In this document: in pieces, positions 26,847 to 40,279 of the stretch
Layout of the letters: each line of letters opens with the position of its first letter
Position numbering within the stretch: the first letter of the stretch is position 1
NCBI GenBank assembly: GCA_013398055.1
Contig: VZRS01007666.1
Span: 124,001 to 188,000 of the forward strand
Reading direction: 5' to 3'
Length of the DNA stretch: 64,000 nt
Source: Ifrita kowaldi
Taxonomy: Eukaryota; Chordata; Aves; Passeriformes; Cinclosomatidae
Program-made: the position numbers and the translations under genes
The notes under the pieces: generated by a model
The model's input: the letters and a program-made list of their open reading frames with translations, nothing else
The model's database searches: none
What the model was told of the DNA's origin: nothing

Positions 26847-27640
26847 CTGTCAAATCAAAGTGTTTATTTAAAGGAAATACTTACAGCAGTGTTTTCTTTT
26901 AGGGATCATATATTCTAAAATTGGAAAAGAATCTCTTTTATCTGTGTGGTTAAAGACAGTTCAGCAGTGGTAGGATGTTTTATTTTGTTTCAGCCAGGTG
27001 ACACGTTGCCTTGCTGGCTGACAAGGTTCAATCTTTGATTGAATCGCTGACCTTTCCCTCTGGAACATCTGCTGTATTAAAAACCTGTGTTGTTCTGTTT
27101 CCTGTTGCTCTCTCATAAAAGGATGCAAGTGGAGAAGCAGGAGAAGCAGGATCCAAAAACTTCTGGAATTGTGACTCTTCCTGGGACACTAATGTCACTG
27201 AAATGTAATCAATTTATATGTCTTCCATGTTATTTTTTCAGTCTGGCTCCTGGGGCAGTGGGGTCATGGGGACTGATCCTGTGGGTGTTGACTTCTGCAT
27301 TGCAGTTAGGTGGAAAACACTTCGGACATGCACACATTTGTATTTTTTGATGTGGACTTGGAGTTTCTCCTTTCATGCAAATAATTGCCATTTTTACTAC
27401 TGTTTCATTCTATGTCTGTCTCAAAAGAGAGTGGGACAATACAGAATCCCTTAATCTGAAGCAGATTCTTGCCTGCATGGCTCTGGAGCCACCAGCATCA
27501 GTGGGAGGATGATCCTCTTCAGAGGGAGAAGAGTTCATAGGAGAGGAATTCTGCAACATGTTGGAAACAGTTCAGCAGCAAAACAGTTCATTTACACCTT
27601 GTCCTGAGAAAAAAACAAGTTTTTGTCTTTAAAATATTTG

Positions 27641-27994
27641 TTAATCTAGATAAATCAAATTGCTTTCAAGCAGAATCTTCCATAGAAAGGAGAAGTTGGC
27701 TTTTAATGGAAAAATCAAACTCTTAGAAGCTTTGGTTGCTGCTTGAGTGGAGCTTTGTGTTTCAATGCCAAACACTTGTCGGGCTGTAGTTGCAAATCTT
27801 TTGTCATTGATGTCACCTGACTCAGAGGTGAATATAGGTAGATCCCTGTGCCATCCCCACTGCCTTGGAGTCTGTATGAGTTCTGGGATGGTTGATTGAT
27901 GGAAAGTGGAGCCCCTCAGCAGTGGAAGAGTCTGTGTTAGTCCTCTCACACACTCAGTGTGCTCAGGGCTCTGCTGTGCAGTACCACAAAGTAG
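27641..27994 (-). CDS. possible alternative terminal coding exon, unknown protein
   Basis: An open minus-strand frame of 117 codons plus stop runs from a reasonable acceptor (ccttttcacatgcag, AG at 27996-27995). Entry is phase 0, which matches the phase-0 exit of the candidate exon at 41262-41491. The text is moderately protein-like (WGWHRDLPIF, then DINDKRFATTARQVFG) and ends in IYLD and TAA. I do not recognise it. No good poly(A) signal was found nearby. It may equally be a chance open frame. Confidence 0.2.
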   Translation of the reverse strand, partial: LLCGTAQQSPEHTECVRGLTQTLPLLRGSTFHQSTIPELIQTPRQWGWHRDLPIFTSESGDINDKRFATTARQVFGIETQSSTQAATKASKSLIFPLKANFSFLWKILLESNLIYLD

Positions 27995-28012
27995 CTGCAT
28001 GTGAAAAGGCAC

Positions 28013-31000
28013 CTAAATAAAATCCAGGCTCACTGTTTCTCTCATTAGCTTCATTTCCAAGGATGCTTTTTTAGTGGAATAAATGCTTCAAAAGGTTGCA
28101 AAGCTGGGTTCATCTCTCCAGTGCTCTCCTGGAAGCAGTGGTGCTGTTTTAAGGTTCATCAGGCATAATCTGCTGTTTGGTGCTCAGACTTGCACAACTG
28201 TTACTTAGGGCTGGTTAAGAGATGACAGGCTGTCAGAGCTGGTTGGGAAGGAGCTTCAAGGAGCCATTGTTCTTTCAAATTAAAACATTTAAACATTTAA
28301 ATCCAAAGCCAGGACTGCAGGCTCATTTTAATTATTCCTTTTGTCTTGTGGAAATACTTTCCTACTGATGATCACACAGCTGTCACATATACATTACCTT
28401 TAGTCAGGATACATGACAGTGCTTTCCTATTAGCTGTCATTGTGTTACAAGGAAAACTAAAAACCACTAAGGCAGATATATTAATTTCAAAAGAAGACAC
28501 TGCTGGTGAAGTTATTAAAATAAAAGTATCTGAAGACTCAAATTCATCAGATTTATAGCAAAGGTCTGCTGTGTTGCCTCATGGCAGCTGAGGTGACAGG
28601 ATTTTTTTTTGGCTGTGTTACAGAGATGTCATTGCTGTCTGATCCCACTCCCATCAGGTTGAGGAGCACTACTCAGAGTAGCTGGTCATGTGTTAGTCAT
28701 TCCTCCTTTGTGAATCAGTTCTGTAACTGATAAGTTTATTACTTCTCTGCCACTCTCCTGTATTACTGTGATTAATGGATTCTTTGGGAAAAATTTCAGG
28801 TAGTGTTGTTTTGGCTTACATCTGTTTAACTCTGGCTTCTGAGCTGCAGAGTTTACTTCTAAGACTTAAAAACCTACCTGTTGCTACAGTTAGGCATGAT
28901 TCAAAATATTTTGTCTTTTTCTGAGTAGATTAAATAGATGCTTTTTTAATTGTTTCCGTAAGAAATATTTCAGTAGGTGATCCTGGGGTCTGATGCAGCA
29001 GGAATGTTGATTTTTGTGAATGTTTTGTTATTTGTTATGAGACATTGCACAAAATGGAAAATCAGGAGTTCTATACGCAAAGGCAGGCTGGAGCTATTTG
29101 CCATTTACTGTCCAGCCAGGTACAGTTAATTACCTGTGCTTTTTTCATTTCTAATCTCCCAAAATATATAATGGCATTTTATTTTCATTTGTATTTGCTA
29201 CACTGGTTTGGAAATAAATGCATGCAGTATGTTTTCTGAGAGTTCCAGAGTATTTTAAAAAGGGCAAACAAAATTGATTTAATCACAGATATTGTTAAAA
29301 GCTCCATTTTAATGGAATGTGCTGTGATTGCTGCTGCGAACAGCAGAGTTTCATTTTTGAAGTTGTTATTCAAAGAGAATATGCATGTCCTGAGAATGAA
29401 CTACAAAATGAAAATAATAAGCCCAACAACAAACAAGTCATAGGAGGAAAATATTGTTGTATGGGGATAGTTTTATATAAGAACATTGGAGCATCTGAAA
29501 CAGCTTTCCTGCTCCGTAATTCAAATGATAAAATCATTAGGAAACACGAACCTTCAGACTCCTTTCAGTTTACTTAAAGTTAAGTCTCAGGGAGAGGAGA
29601 TGATGACTTTTCCTGGGAATCACTGAGTTCAAACAGAAACCTTCTGATCCCTCGTAATTTGCTTTTCACTGTGGATGTGACACGTGGGGTGGTTGTCACT
29701 AACAGCTTATTAAGAGGCCTGGCAGAGCTGTGGTGGGAGCTGTGTGCTGATGGATTGCTTTATTGCAGTGCAGTGTTTGTGCCTCACATGCTCCAGGAGG
29801 GAATGTCCCCAGCCCTGGGGCTCCTCGGGGAGCTTCGGCACAGGAGCAGGTGTGTGCCGAGAGGAGGGAGCCATGGGTTTGACAAAGGTCGTGCTTGATG
29901 TCTACAGGTAGATGCCATCAGACTGGGGGGAAAAGGAAATAATTAAAGCTTTTATTATCCTATATTACAAGCTTCCACTTTAGCCTCATTATCCAGGACA
30001 AGCTGCACTATGACAGGGACCATTTTCCACTTCCTTTCTTTTCCCCCATTGCACTAACTGAGCTGGAGAACACGAGCAGCTCTAGCTGTAACAACTGTTC
30101 TGTCCCACAGCATTTGCTTGGCCTAGGCTTTGTTTTCCCAGACCAGTCAGTGGGAGTTGTATTTGTTAACCCTAATTCCAGATATTTTTTTTAATTATTT
30201 TTATGCACAGCACTCCCCCTTGCCCCTCTGTAGGTGAGATTTCTAAGGAATTCTGCTTTGAGCATGAGAGGCTGCCAGTGAGGACTCTGCTAGGGCTGTG
30301 TGCAAGAGGAGTCATGCTTGCAATCCTAAAAATAGACCCCAGTTCTTTATCCAGCTGGAGCACCCAACCTTGCAACGCCTACAAGCCAGCTCATGTGGTC
30401 AAGCTGGAGCCTGTGTTGATAGGGAAGGATTGTGGGATTGGGAAGTTCCCAGTTCAGTTTGACTTTGTTGTCCACAGCAGGGCCCATCAGGTTCTCCAAG
30501 CAGCAGCATGAGTGAGACCATCAAGTTTTGAGCTTGTGCAAAAAATACGGGAGAGAATGAACAGACAACTTCATGTGCACTGAGCTGGTTTTCCTGGGAT
30601 GACAGAGAGAGCAAAGTATAAACAAATGCTAAGACTCATTTTCTTAAACGTGAACATTGGGTGGTTTGTGGGTGTAAAGTCAAAGTGAGTCAGAAAAAAA
30701 CCACATTTGGAGTATGGCCAATGCTGAAACATTTTTAGCTAAATGTCTGGAGTAAGGGTGAAGCATAGATGGCTGATAGAGACCATGACCAAATCCCTGC
30801 TGGGCACTCCAGCCCTTACTCAGCATGGACAACAAGGGGGTGACTTAATTTGTGTAGGTATTGTTGCTTCTCATCATCGTGACTTCAAGTAGATTCTGAT
30901 TTCTTTCCGTGTCTTTTCATAAAAATAAAGATTTAAAGAATAGTGCTGTTAGAGGGATAACATGTATGGCTTTGAGCATCTTCTGCCAACGTGAACTTGA

Positions 31001-32911
31001 GGTGCTTAATGAACCACAGAAGTCAGATATTACAAGGCCTCTTCATTGTTAGGATCGTTATTCTTTTAGTGTTGTTCAAGAAAAAAAAAATCGAAGAAAC
31101 TACAGTGTAATGGTAAAGAAACCCTATTTTCTATTCAAGTGAAGGTTTGAAAATCATTGGTTATTTCTCTGGGTTTGATTTTCATAACTGCTGAGATGGG
31201 AGCATTAACAGGTGTTGCAGGGCAGAGCAAGCAGAGTGCATTTTCATTTTATGTTCTTACAAAGCATGTGTATCAGAATTGACATCCACTTCTTGCATAC
31301 AGATGCATTCTCTTTTTTTTCTGGTGGAAACACTTGCATGAAAAATGGAAGACTTCTGTCATAATGCATGTTCTGAATTGTCTAATACCAATATACTTGC
31401 AAGTGTTGAATCTTTCCTGGGCAGTGCTGGTACGAATTTTGATATGATTTTCTTCTGATGCTTGTTTTGGCTTTGTTTTGCTGCTGGGATGCTACTTCTT
31501 GTGTTAGGGCACTGACATCTCCATTGGATGTTAAGGTTCTGTCTCCTGTATGTGGAAATGTCTGTGTATCTGCAAATGTTTGTCAAATTCTGAGTCTATA
31601 TTAAGCAAGGAAATGAAGATATGCAAATGAAACTTTGAGAAATAACCATGTCAATTTATAATAAATGGCTAAATACCACAAAGAAAACAAGAAACACAGT
31701 CAACTTAGCTAAAACCCAACCTGAGTGTATTAAAATATGGTACGCAATTAAAATGTCACTGTAACATGCGAGTATATTAGTGATTTATATCTTATACACA
31801 GGGCAAGATTCTGACTTGGGAGGTAATCCAAGGAGCTCACTTTGAGACCTGACCTTCCACTGAAATACATCTTGTCCTTTGCCCTGACAGGGACCCTTTG
31901 ACACAAAAGAGGGTGGAATGATAAATTCATGTTTTGCTGTTTTCTTGTTACATGTTGGTGCAGCTCCTGGCTGCATGGCATGCTTCAGGTTCACACAGGC
32001 AGGCTACAGGCAGATGTAAATGAGGAAGAAGCTTCCTTAATCTAACTGAGCTAAAACATCTCACTTCTGCATTGAAATCCCTCTGGAATTCCAGCATTGA
32101 AGTCTCCTCCTCTGGCTGCCAGTTCTGCTGAGTTGTGCAGAGGCTTTGTGATGTACACAAATGGTCACTGGGGACTACAGTAGATCTTTTGACCTGAGGC
32201 AAATCGAACTTAATCTCTGGCCCTTGGAGGTTTCCTTTTTAGTTAGAGAGGCCTCTGTGTTCCATCAGCGCCTCGGGATCGTGGGGCAGTGGGCTCACCT
32301 TCGCCGTGTGTGCCGAGTGATTGGATGGAGCACATCTGGGCATTCCCAGGGATGGGTTGTTCTTCTGTTGGTGTTCTACAGCCTGAAGGAAGAAGGACTT
32401 AACTGTGCATAATCCTGTCCTTTCAAAATTTCTTGATATTAACTATGGCAGCTACTTTTGCAACTGTTGGCCGAGTCCTGACCAAGTAAAGATTTACACA
32501 AATGTTCAGCTTCATGCACTGACTGCTCACATTAACCCACACAGGTAAATTAACAATATAAAAAGGTAGTGCTGGTGCCACTTTCGAAGTCCCCAGGTAG
32601 TCCAGGGCTGTAAATCCAACTGCTTTCCCTGCACATTTTAGTGACTGGGTCCACCGGAGAGAGATAATGCACTTGAAAATAAGTTTCTTTTTAATTGGGA
32701 TGTAAGAATAGGAAGTTTTTTTTAATGCATCTATAATTTTGTAGAAGATCCAAGCTTACAGTCGTTAAACTTGTAATGCACAGTGAGAATTGTTTATTTG
32801 CACATATATTGAGCTAAAATCTGATTACCAAAAATATGAAACAAATTGCTTCAATTGCCAGTAAAATGGCCGGGAAGATACTGTATGACAAATTCTTCTG
32901 TTTTCATGCAG
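28013..32911. other. non-coding stretch, no supported gene
   Basis: Nothing firm is visible. A short plus-strand frame at about 28450-28558 (KTTKADILISKEDTAGE motif, then a stop) has protein-like text, but its only upstream acceptor (gttacaag) is weak and there is no donor. The remainder is ordinary AT-rich sequence. Confidence 0.45.
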
Positions 32912-33025
32912 GATGCCCTCCTACAAATTGTGTACAGGAGCAGTTCCCATCTTGGCTATCCCGCTTCAGGCTTTGAAGGGGGAAAAGCCCTAAATGAATT
33001 GCCCAAAGGCAGAGTTGATATGCTG
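32912..33025 (+). CDS. candidate 114-nt cassette exon, phase 0-0
   Basis: A strong acceptor (ttcttctgttttcatgcag, AG at 32910-32911) and a GTAACC donor (33026-33027) bound 114 nt that read as 38 whole codons with no stop. The text begins DALLQIVYRSSS and ends LPKGRVDML. Both ends are phase 0, so it could be included or skipped without shifting frame. I do not recognise the peptide. The donor is only moderate. The surrounding 32820-33300 has balanced composition with CpGs, so a conserved regulatory element is the main alternative. Confidence 0.3.
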
Positions 33026-34810
33026 GTAACCACAACGGATTCTGCACTAAGCAATTAGTCATTGCCACCATTCACTTTTCTGCCTTTAGCTGAGCCTTTC
33101 TCACATCTTTCCAGAGGTTAACAGCATCTCCAGATCGTTTCTTTTGTCCCCAACAAGGTGTAAGCCACGGGGAGCTGTCTCCATGGGAAACATTTTTATT
33201 CAAATAATCACGCAGCGTTGCACTACATGAAAGCCGGGGCTTATGCAGGGCTGGGATGTCTCTGGTAATGACTGCTACATAATAGGGCCACCTGGTGATT
33301 TGTGTGCTGCATTGCTCGGTAGGAGCTGGAGTTCGGGAGCTACTTTGGGCTCTGGCTGACAGGGAACACGCTGGGCAGGTGTGTTCAGCTCATTTGCTTT
33401 GTCTCTGAGTGAGGTCATGCTGACCAAGCAGCACTTTGAATTTTCCTTACCTGCTGGCAGATGTAGCAGCTGTGAGGAGGAGGGAGAGTCATTCCACAGG
33501 AAACTGTGCAGGGTAGATGGATACTGGAAGCTTTGTGGAAATGAAGAGCCAGCACAATCGCTGGATGTGTTTTTCCCATGTAGCATTTAACGAGAAGGTT
33601 ATTACACCTAATCCCGTTTACAATTTCTGTTGGTTGTCCCTTGTATTCCTACATCCAGGGGAAGGTACAGGAATGAGTGCTGCTGCCTGTGAATAAATGC
33701 ATTCAAATAGTATCATCTTTTTTTTATTAGAGGCTGTATTTTGAGAAGTGTTGATCTGCATACATTTCTTTCCAGAATTCATAACGTTAAATATGAGTTT
33801 TAATTACTCTGCTTATCTCCCATCATCAATCGTGTGCTCTCTGTTCGTGCAGCAAACCCCACGTTCACCCTGTGCTGAGAACACTGCAGAGAGCCGAGCA
33901 GACATAAAAAGAACCACATCAGAGCAACATTATCAATTTATAGCAGCTGAGAATCAGGCTCAGAAAGCAAACTCAAGAACAGTGGCTTTCTAGTATTGGA
34001 AACATGCTCTTACACCCAAACTAGCTTTGCTTTGTTAAAACCCCCCACCTTTCTGCCATTGCATCTGGTCAAATTATGCCATATAGGTGAAGTTGTCTCA
34101 AAAATTGTAGTATTTCTGCAGAAGTGAATTTTTTTTTCTGCCTCTCTGCTGCTTGGTCCCCTGAGGATCTGCTGATCAGCAGGGAAAGTCTCTTTAAGGT
34201 ATGGGACTATGCCTCAGGAGTTTGGGAACAGGGTACCAAAATATTTGCCTCTACTAGGAATGAGCTTGGTTGAAGTCCTGTACCTGTTCACTTACATCTT
34301 GTGTCAGCCAGGGCATGTTCCCTGGGCTCATGGGCATGCTGTAAATAGAAGATAACTTTTCTTTCTATAGGAGTATGTCTAGAAGAAAAACATAAAACAT
34401 CTGTGAGCATTCAGCAAGTAAAGTTGTGGGATCTGTGGATTCTCTTAGAATACACACCTACTGCAGTTCGCAGAGTTGTGCTTTCTGATTGCTGTGGGAA
34501 TAATCCCTAAAGGAGTGAAGCCTTCAGGATTTACCCAACTTGCAGGAACTTCTGAGTATTTTTTTTTTTAAAGCAAGGAAAAAAAAAAAAGAAAAGAAGT
34601 ATTTTTCAGCATTCCCTTATGTCATAACCAGAGGATAAAATAGAGCATGCAAAATTCACCACAGCTGAATTAACAGGAGAGGAGGTTGTTATACTTAAGC
34701 TGTGCACTTTTCTGTGATTAAGTGGGTTTCATACAGAGAATGTTCCTTCTTGAGGAGAAAATCTCTTAATTGGCAGTTATGTGGGGCTAATGAACTACTT
34801 AAAGTACAGA

Positions 34811-34838
34811 GGGGAAAAAAGTGGGGAGGGGGGTGGGG
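34811..34838 (+). other. potential G-quadruplex G-run cluster
   Basis: Four G-runs in order: GGGG, an 8-nt loop, GGGG, A, GGGGGG, T, GGGG. Two loops are one nucleotide long, which favours stable folding; the first loop is slightly longer than the usual cut-off of 7. Function is unknown. Confidence 0.5.
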
Positions 34839-35120
34839 AAACAACCCCAAGTGTCAGAATGCTGAGTGTCAGAACTCGGCAAATCCGTTATCAGAGAGAG
34901 CTTTAACCGAGCTCTGATGAGATGAGACTGGCCCTGGAGAGGGCCCTTCCCAACAGGAACGCTCGGGGAGCGGGGAGGCTGCGGATCTGAGCAGTTGCCT
35001 ACGAAATGAACGCTCGAGGCAGAGCCAGTCATATTAAGGAGGCTGTAAGAACAAAAATCTTAAATAAATAAAAGGCATGGGGTGCAGATCTGGAAGGAGA
35101 TGGTAGATCTGATTATTTTA

Positions 35121-35122
<2 letters not shown>

Positions 35123-35155
<33 letters not shown>
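35123..35155. repeat. T33 homopolymer
   Basis: Thirty-three consecutive T, the longest pure homopolymer in the window. It could be the poly(A) end of a minus-strand retrocopy, but the sequence to its right is not recognisable and I found no target-site duplication. Simple slippage is the default explanation. Confidence 0.9.
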
Positions 35156-38100
35156 CAAGTGCTACTGTGGGGAAATTGGAACAATCTCAGTTTGTGTTAT
35201 TTCTGCATTTGTGAGGTTGTTCACTTAACCTGTGCAGTGACCTGGAATACTCAATGCCACTGAGACAGAAAGAGTAACTGAGAGACTTGTGATTTCAAGG
35301 AGGAATTTTATTGAACAGCAGCAGATTTACTTTACACTTCAGTAGTAAGTGATAAGAGAGGAATTATTCAACATGCTTTCTTATTTCAGCCCTGGGAGGT
35401 GGTGTAAATTTTGAGGGCACAGAACATAGTGCCTCATATCATGAAAGTGAAAACTGTTTTAAAATTAAGATGAGAAGTGCCATGTTTCATAGATGTTGCT
35501 TAAGTTCCTCTAGCGTTTCTCTGAACTTAAAGTTTTTAAGTCGTGGTAATGCCTTTTGACAAGACATTTCAACAAGAGCAGAATGCTGAACTGATTAAGA
35601 GACTAAAACTGAAATTTACTTAGAAATTTCAGAGGGCAATGGTTTTGGCAATATACATAAACACTAGTTATGATGTGTCAGTCTGTATTAGACCCTGCTT
35701 TTCCTATCTTTCCATGGGCAGATGTTGCTTTTTTCACTTTATAGGTTTGTTAAGGATTTTGGTCTGCCTTTTTCGCACCCTCAGGCTTCCCATCAACCCG
35801 ACCACAAAATTCATGTCATATAGGATTCACCTTTTCCTGTTAGATTAGATACTCCTGAATGGTCAGCTGGAAACTTTTTTTTTTTCCCCTCTGGTTTGGT
35901 TGTTTTTTGGGTTTGTTTTCTGAAGATGGGGAGGGGTTTGAAGGGGAGCTGGGAAGCTGAATAAACTCAATGATTGGAATTTGACTTCGTAGCTGATAAA
36001 CATGAAGAAAACAAACAGAACAGACTGTTATAGCGAGATAATCCCTCTGACAATTAAAACAAGGCTGATTTGGGAAAACACACACCCCCAAAAGTGCCGT
36101 TTATGCGCTGGGTACTTCTCCACGTGATGTTCTGTGCCCATATAATTGATGATAGTGCTCTGTGTAGTTCTGTGCATGCAGGAGATAATTTATATTGAAT
36201 CTTAAAATTCAAATCAGCTTTCTGCAATTCAACATGGAGTTCATACCCGGAGTGCTTTTGGTTTTTCCCTCAGAGATGAAGCATGATGAAACCCTTTTTT
36301 TGTTAAGGAATGGTGACATCCTAAATAGACCTTTAGTAAGACACAAAAATATCACTGTGATTTAACCAATTTACTCGTTAAAGGGAGGAAATTGGGTAAT
36401 CTCCTTTTGGCAAATCTGCTCTAGGTTGTGTGCTGACACTGCTTTGAGAGCATACACGCTTCAGGTTGTTCAAATGAACTCTTGGCTCAAATACCCACTT
36501 GGTTGATCAGGCTCCAGTCTGCCTTTGCAGGCAGTGTAACTTCTGGGGGAGATGTGCCATCAGTCGTACCAAATGTGTGCCTCCTGGTCCTGGGGATGTG
36601 TGAGCCTCCTGTTTGAACAGCCTGGATGTATTTCAGAGTTTTCTAAAGATGTTTACAGAAAGAAAATGTTGAAGGTTGATGGTTTTCATCTTTTGGCTAT
36701 TAAGTATATTGCATATTTTTTGTCAATACAATGTTTTCGTACCAATAAGACATTTTATCTGGCATTGCCAGGTGTCTGTTTCTTTCACAGAGAATCCCAT
36801 GAATGTCTTGCACGCACATCTTTGTATACAAATTCAGAAGCTGAGAATGGCATTTGTTAAACGCACATCTTTTCTACCCACTGTTCTTTCCAGTTTCTGA
36901 AAGACTAAATATGCACGTTCTTTGTTAATCCAAAAATGAGTAAAGTTTTGAATACATATAAATATATACATGTGCTCAGGGTAGAAGTGAACGATTCTAT
37001 AAGATGTAGATTAATTTTTTTTTGAAATTCCATGTACCCTCTGTGCTTATTTGCTGGCTTTAGATGCAGAAGAGCTACCTAACCTAGGTGAAGCAGCTGG
37101 CAGGGTTTGGGCATGGTTTTTTGGAGCTGAGTGAGTCTAATTTGAACCTTATAGAGCAACACTGAACGTTGTAGTAACATGCTGTGATTCAGTGCATATC
37201 AGTTCATAACTACCTCTGAGAAACCGCTCTGAGTATGAATTAAACTATACTCTTAAAATGTTTTATTATATTTAGTTCTCTACAGTGCATACCGCTGGCA
37301 AAGGTTAATTGGTTTGTGTAATGCTGGAAATTATAGTCCTTGATACATCTGCTAGTCTGAGTTACCACAAGAGCTGCAAGATCTTTGCTAAGGATCTAAT
37401 AGCTAATTTGAATGCCTCAACCCTCAAAAGAAGTGCAGAATAACTCTGAGTGTAATCAGAGTTCTCTCTAGAGCAGAACTGGACAGTGGATCCAAACTAG
37501 GTCGGTTTTCCATGACACAGATTTCCATCCAGTGGAGACAGAGTTGCTACCCAAAGTAGTTTTGCTAAGAACAAAGTCCCCGACTTCAGAAACTTGGAAA
37601 CACAGCAGAAAAGAATGGTACTTTCATCCAGGTCATGCATTTTTACATTTTTCCCTATTTAATATGCTAAAGCCTGGAGATGTAAAATTTGGTGCATGTA
37701 TTAGGCAAGTCTTTGGAGTTACTGTAGGTCTTCAAAACACAAGGGGTTTGGGTTCAGTGGTTTTTATTTTTTTATTTTAACACTCCTTTACATCTAAAGG
37801 TTGTGCTTCCAAGTCCCCACTGAAATCCAAGAGAAACTTTGATCATAGACATGGAACACTGGCAGGGTGTATGCTGAGGGAGCAGAGTGGGCGTTCTCTT
37901 GTGGGGCACAGAAGTGAATGCCCAAGAAAAATATTCAGGGGACAGGCTTTTTTCTGTCCTGTTTAAGTGGGAAAACCCAGCATACTGACCTCCAGATTTT
38001 AAGACCTTTAGGTAAATTTAATGATGTGTATGTATGGAATACACTGGGGGGCTCTCCTGTCTGCTTATGTGGTAGAGCTGAGATCAGAGTGTTCGCAGGT

Positions 38101-40139
38101 ACCTCTGCTGGTCTGAGGACCCTTCTAAATTAGGGCAATAATTCTGCTTTTTCTTCAAGAAGAGTTTTCAGCTGCTCCTGGGGAGCTGCACTGCTCTAGG
38201 TTGAGACCACAGTTGTGACCTGGTTACTTTTACCATCATGCTTTAACCTTACTGTTGAACACAGCTTTAATCTGCTGCAATAGCTGGTGACTTGCTCTCA
38301 ATTTAAGACCTGCTTCTTCTAATGGCTCTTCTGGCCAGTTTCAAATGGGGTTTCTGAGCTGGGGCAGCACTGGGAATAGGCCTGTGGGCAGTTCATTGAG
38401 AATGCTCAATTTTTGTAGAAGTCTTCTAAATACTGTACATGTCTGCATTCTTCCTTTCCAAATTTAAATGGCACCAAGCTTGGTCTTGCCATCTCCTGTG
38501 AGGGAGTAGATGTTCTCCTCTGAGCTTCTCTACCCAACAGAAGGCTTCTTTCAGAACTGAATGAGGGTACAAAGCAGCACAATGTGCAGGGCTCATTCAA
38601 GTGCTGAGATAGCATCAGAACACAGCTAAAGACTCCCAGCGCTGCCCAGGCATGAATGAAGCTATTAAAGGAAAAGTGTCCAAGTGTGACTGCCTTTGAT
38701 CCAAGGTTGGTGAGATCTGGTGGAACTGACAGCCGTTTAATAGGAAGCAATCACGTTTGATTCTACCTGGCTCTTTCTTGGCTTCTTTTATCTTAACTAA
38801 TTTAGAGGAGAATTATATGAGTAACAAGTATGCACTTAGCAGTGGTTAACATAACCTCAAAGGCACGGGTCGCTGCTTGTATCTACAAGCTCAAAAAGAA
38901 ACTTGAACTGTCACTGTGCATTTTAGTACCAGATAAAATTTCCTAATATAAGCCAGGAATTAAGACTTACTGTAATTTAGGCTTTGGTCCACTTTTGGAG
39001 CCGTTTGTTTGCCCTGGTCTCATCTCAAGAGCTACATCTTCTCAATCAAGGAGCGCCATGAGCATTGAATTGATTTTCTGCTCTGGATGGGGTATTTATT
39101 CCTAATAACTTTTAGGCAAAGAGTCACCGGCTGCAATTGATGTGATACACACACCTACTTCTGCCTGTCTGCAAATCTATACTTAAAGGCACCTTTAGGC
39201 AGTACTTTTATAGTGAAAAGAACTTAACTGGGCAAAATGTGCTAATCTTTCCTGAACCAGGGAAATGACTTTATTATTCTCCCCATCCTCATGCCATCAT
39301 TATGATCTAGTGTTTTCCCTTCATAAATGAGAACAGTAGCCTTGCCTCTGACCTCCATTAATGTGTATCATAAAAGCTGCCTTTATAATATGCTCCTCGG
39401 GAAGACCTCATTCCCTTGCAACCTGTTCTTTGGTGACAGTTCAGGGGAATGTTATGGATTCCCATGAAACTTATCAAATGGATGTGATAACCCCGTTGTC
39501 AGAGGCTGCCTGAGCCATTATTAAGCACATATTGGATAGTCCATTTGTTGTTATATAAACTCCTTAAAATAATATTAGTAGGAAAATAGTTGGGTAAAGT
39601 CAAATGCTGCTGGGTCCTGTTGTTAATAGGGGAAACATGCAACTCTCAGAGCTGGGATTTGGAGAAAAAGAAGCTTTGATCATAAGCAGAACAGGATGAA
39701 AATGTTCAGCTGTTGTGGTGTGTTGTTGTAGGTACTGGTCCATCCCTGAGTATCTAAAAAGGAGGAAATCCGAGCAGAAATGCTGCTTGTGTGGAGCAAC
39801 ATCGCTTCGTGACTGCACATCTTTGAAGTGATGGACACAGCTTGTTTCTACTTCCAGCTGCATAATTTTGTAGCTATTTCCATATCATTTAGTGTTGCAG
39901 AACTTCACGGAGCAGTGAAACAAGAAGCAGGCAGGTACAGAGCAACACCTGACACAAAACACAGACAAAGGGTCTGGACTGTACATGCATTCAGAATAAG
40001 AATCTGAATTTTTCCTTCAGCTGTAAGTTGTTGAAAGAGTTGCCAAAGCTAATAAAGTACTTCCATGGGTGTGTGCTGTGTGGAGGGTTTCCTATTGTTG
40101 CCATTTTAGTTTTTTTCCATTAATATGGTGTCAGTTATT

Positions 40140-40262
40140 ACCTAACTGCATATAACCTTGGGAAAATCACATTATAAGCTGTGTCCCCAAGTTTCCCCGA
40201 TTTTTCTAATATGGGAAATATATTCTTTCTTTCACAGAAATGTTGTGAAATAACTTTATATA
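40140..40262 (+). mobile_element. ancient MIR-like SINE fragment
   Basis: Several blocks follow the MIR order as remembered: accttggg.aaatcac, a pyrimidine/c-a-g-t-t-t-c-c block (here gtttcccc), then taatatggga, and cacagaaatgttgtgaa, which corresponds to the usual cacagggttgttgtga. The copy is heavily diverged, as expected for an element that predates birds. Boundaries are approximate, and a chance resemblance cannot be excluded without alignment. Confidence 0.55.
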
Positions 40263-40279
40263 CACACACACACACACAG
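40257..40279. repeat. (CA)n microsatellite
   Basis: About nine CA units directly follow the MIR-like fragment (tatacacacacacacacaca). Confidence 0.85.

Larger units (their letters stand above)
33026..40139. other. non-coding stretch with G-runs, T33 tract and a possible conserved block
   Basis: No gene is supported. It includes a G-run cluster at 34811-34838, a GC-rich patch to about 35030, the T33 homopolymer at 35123-35155, and a block at about 39000-39580 whose texture suggests conserved non-coding DNA. Other text is plain AT-rich. Confidence 0.5.

Noticed and set aside
28450..28558. Short plus-strand frame with KTTKADILISKEDTAGE text
   Set aside because: The text is attractive, but the acceptor is weak, there is no donor, and the frame is too short to claim.
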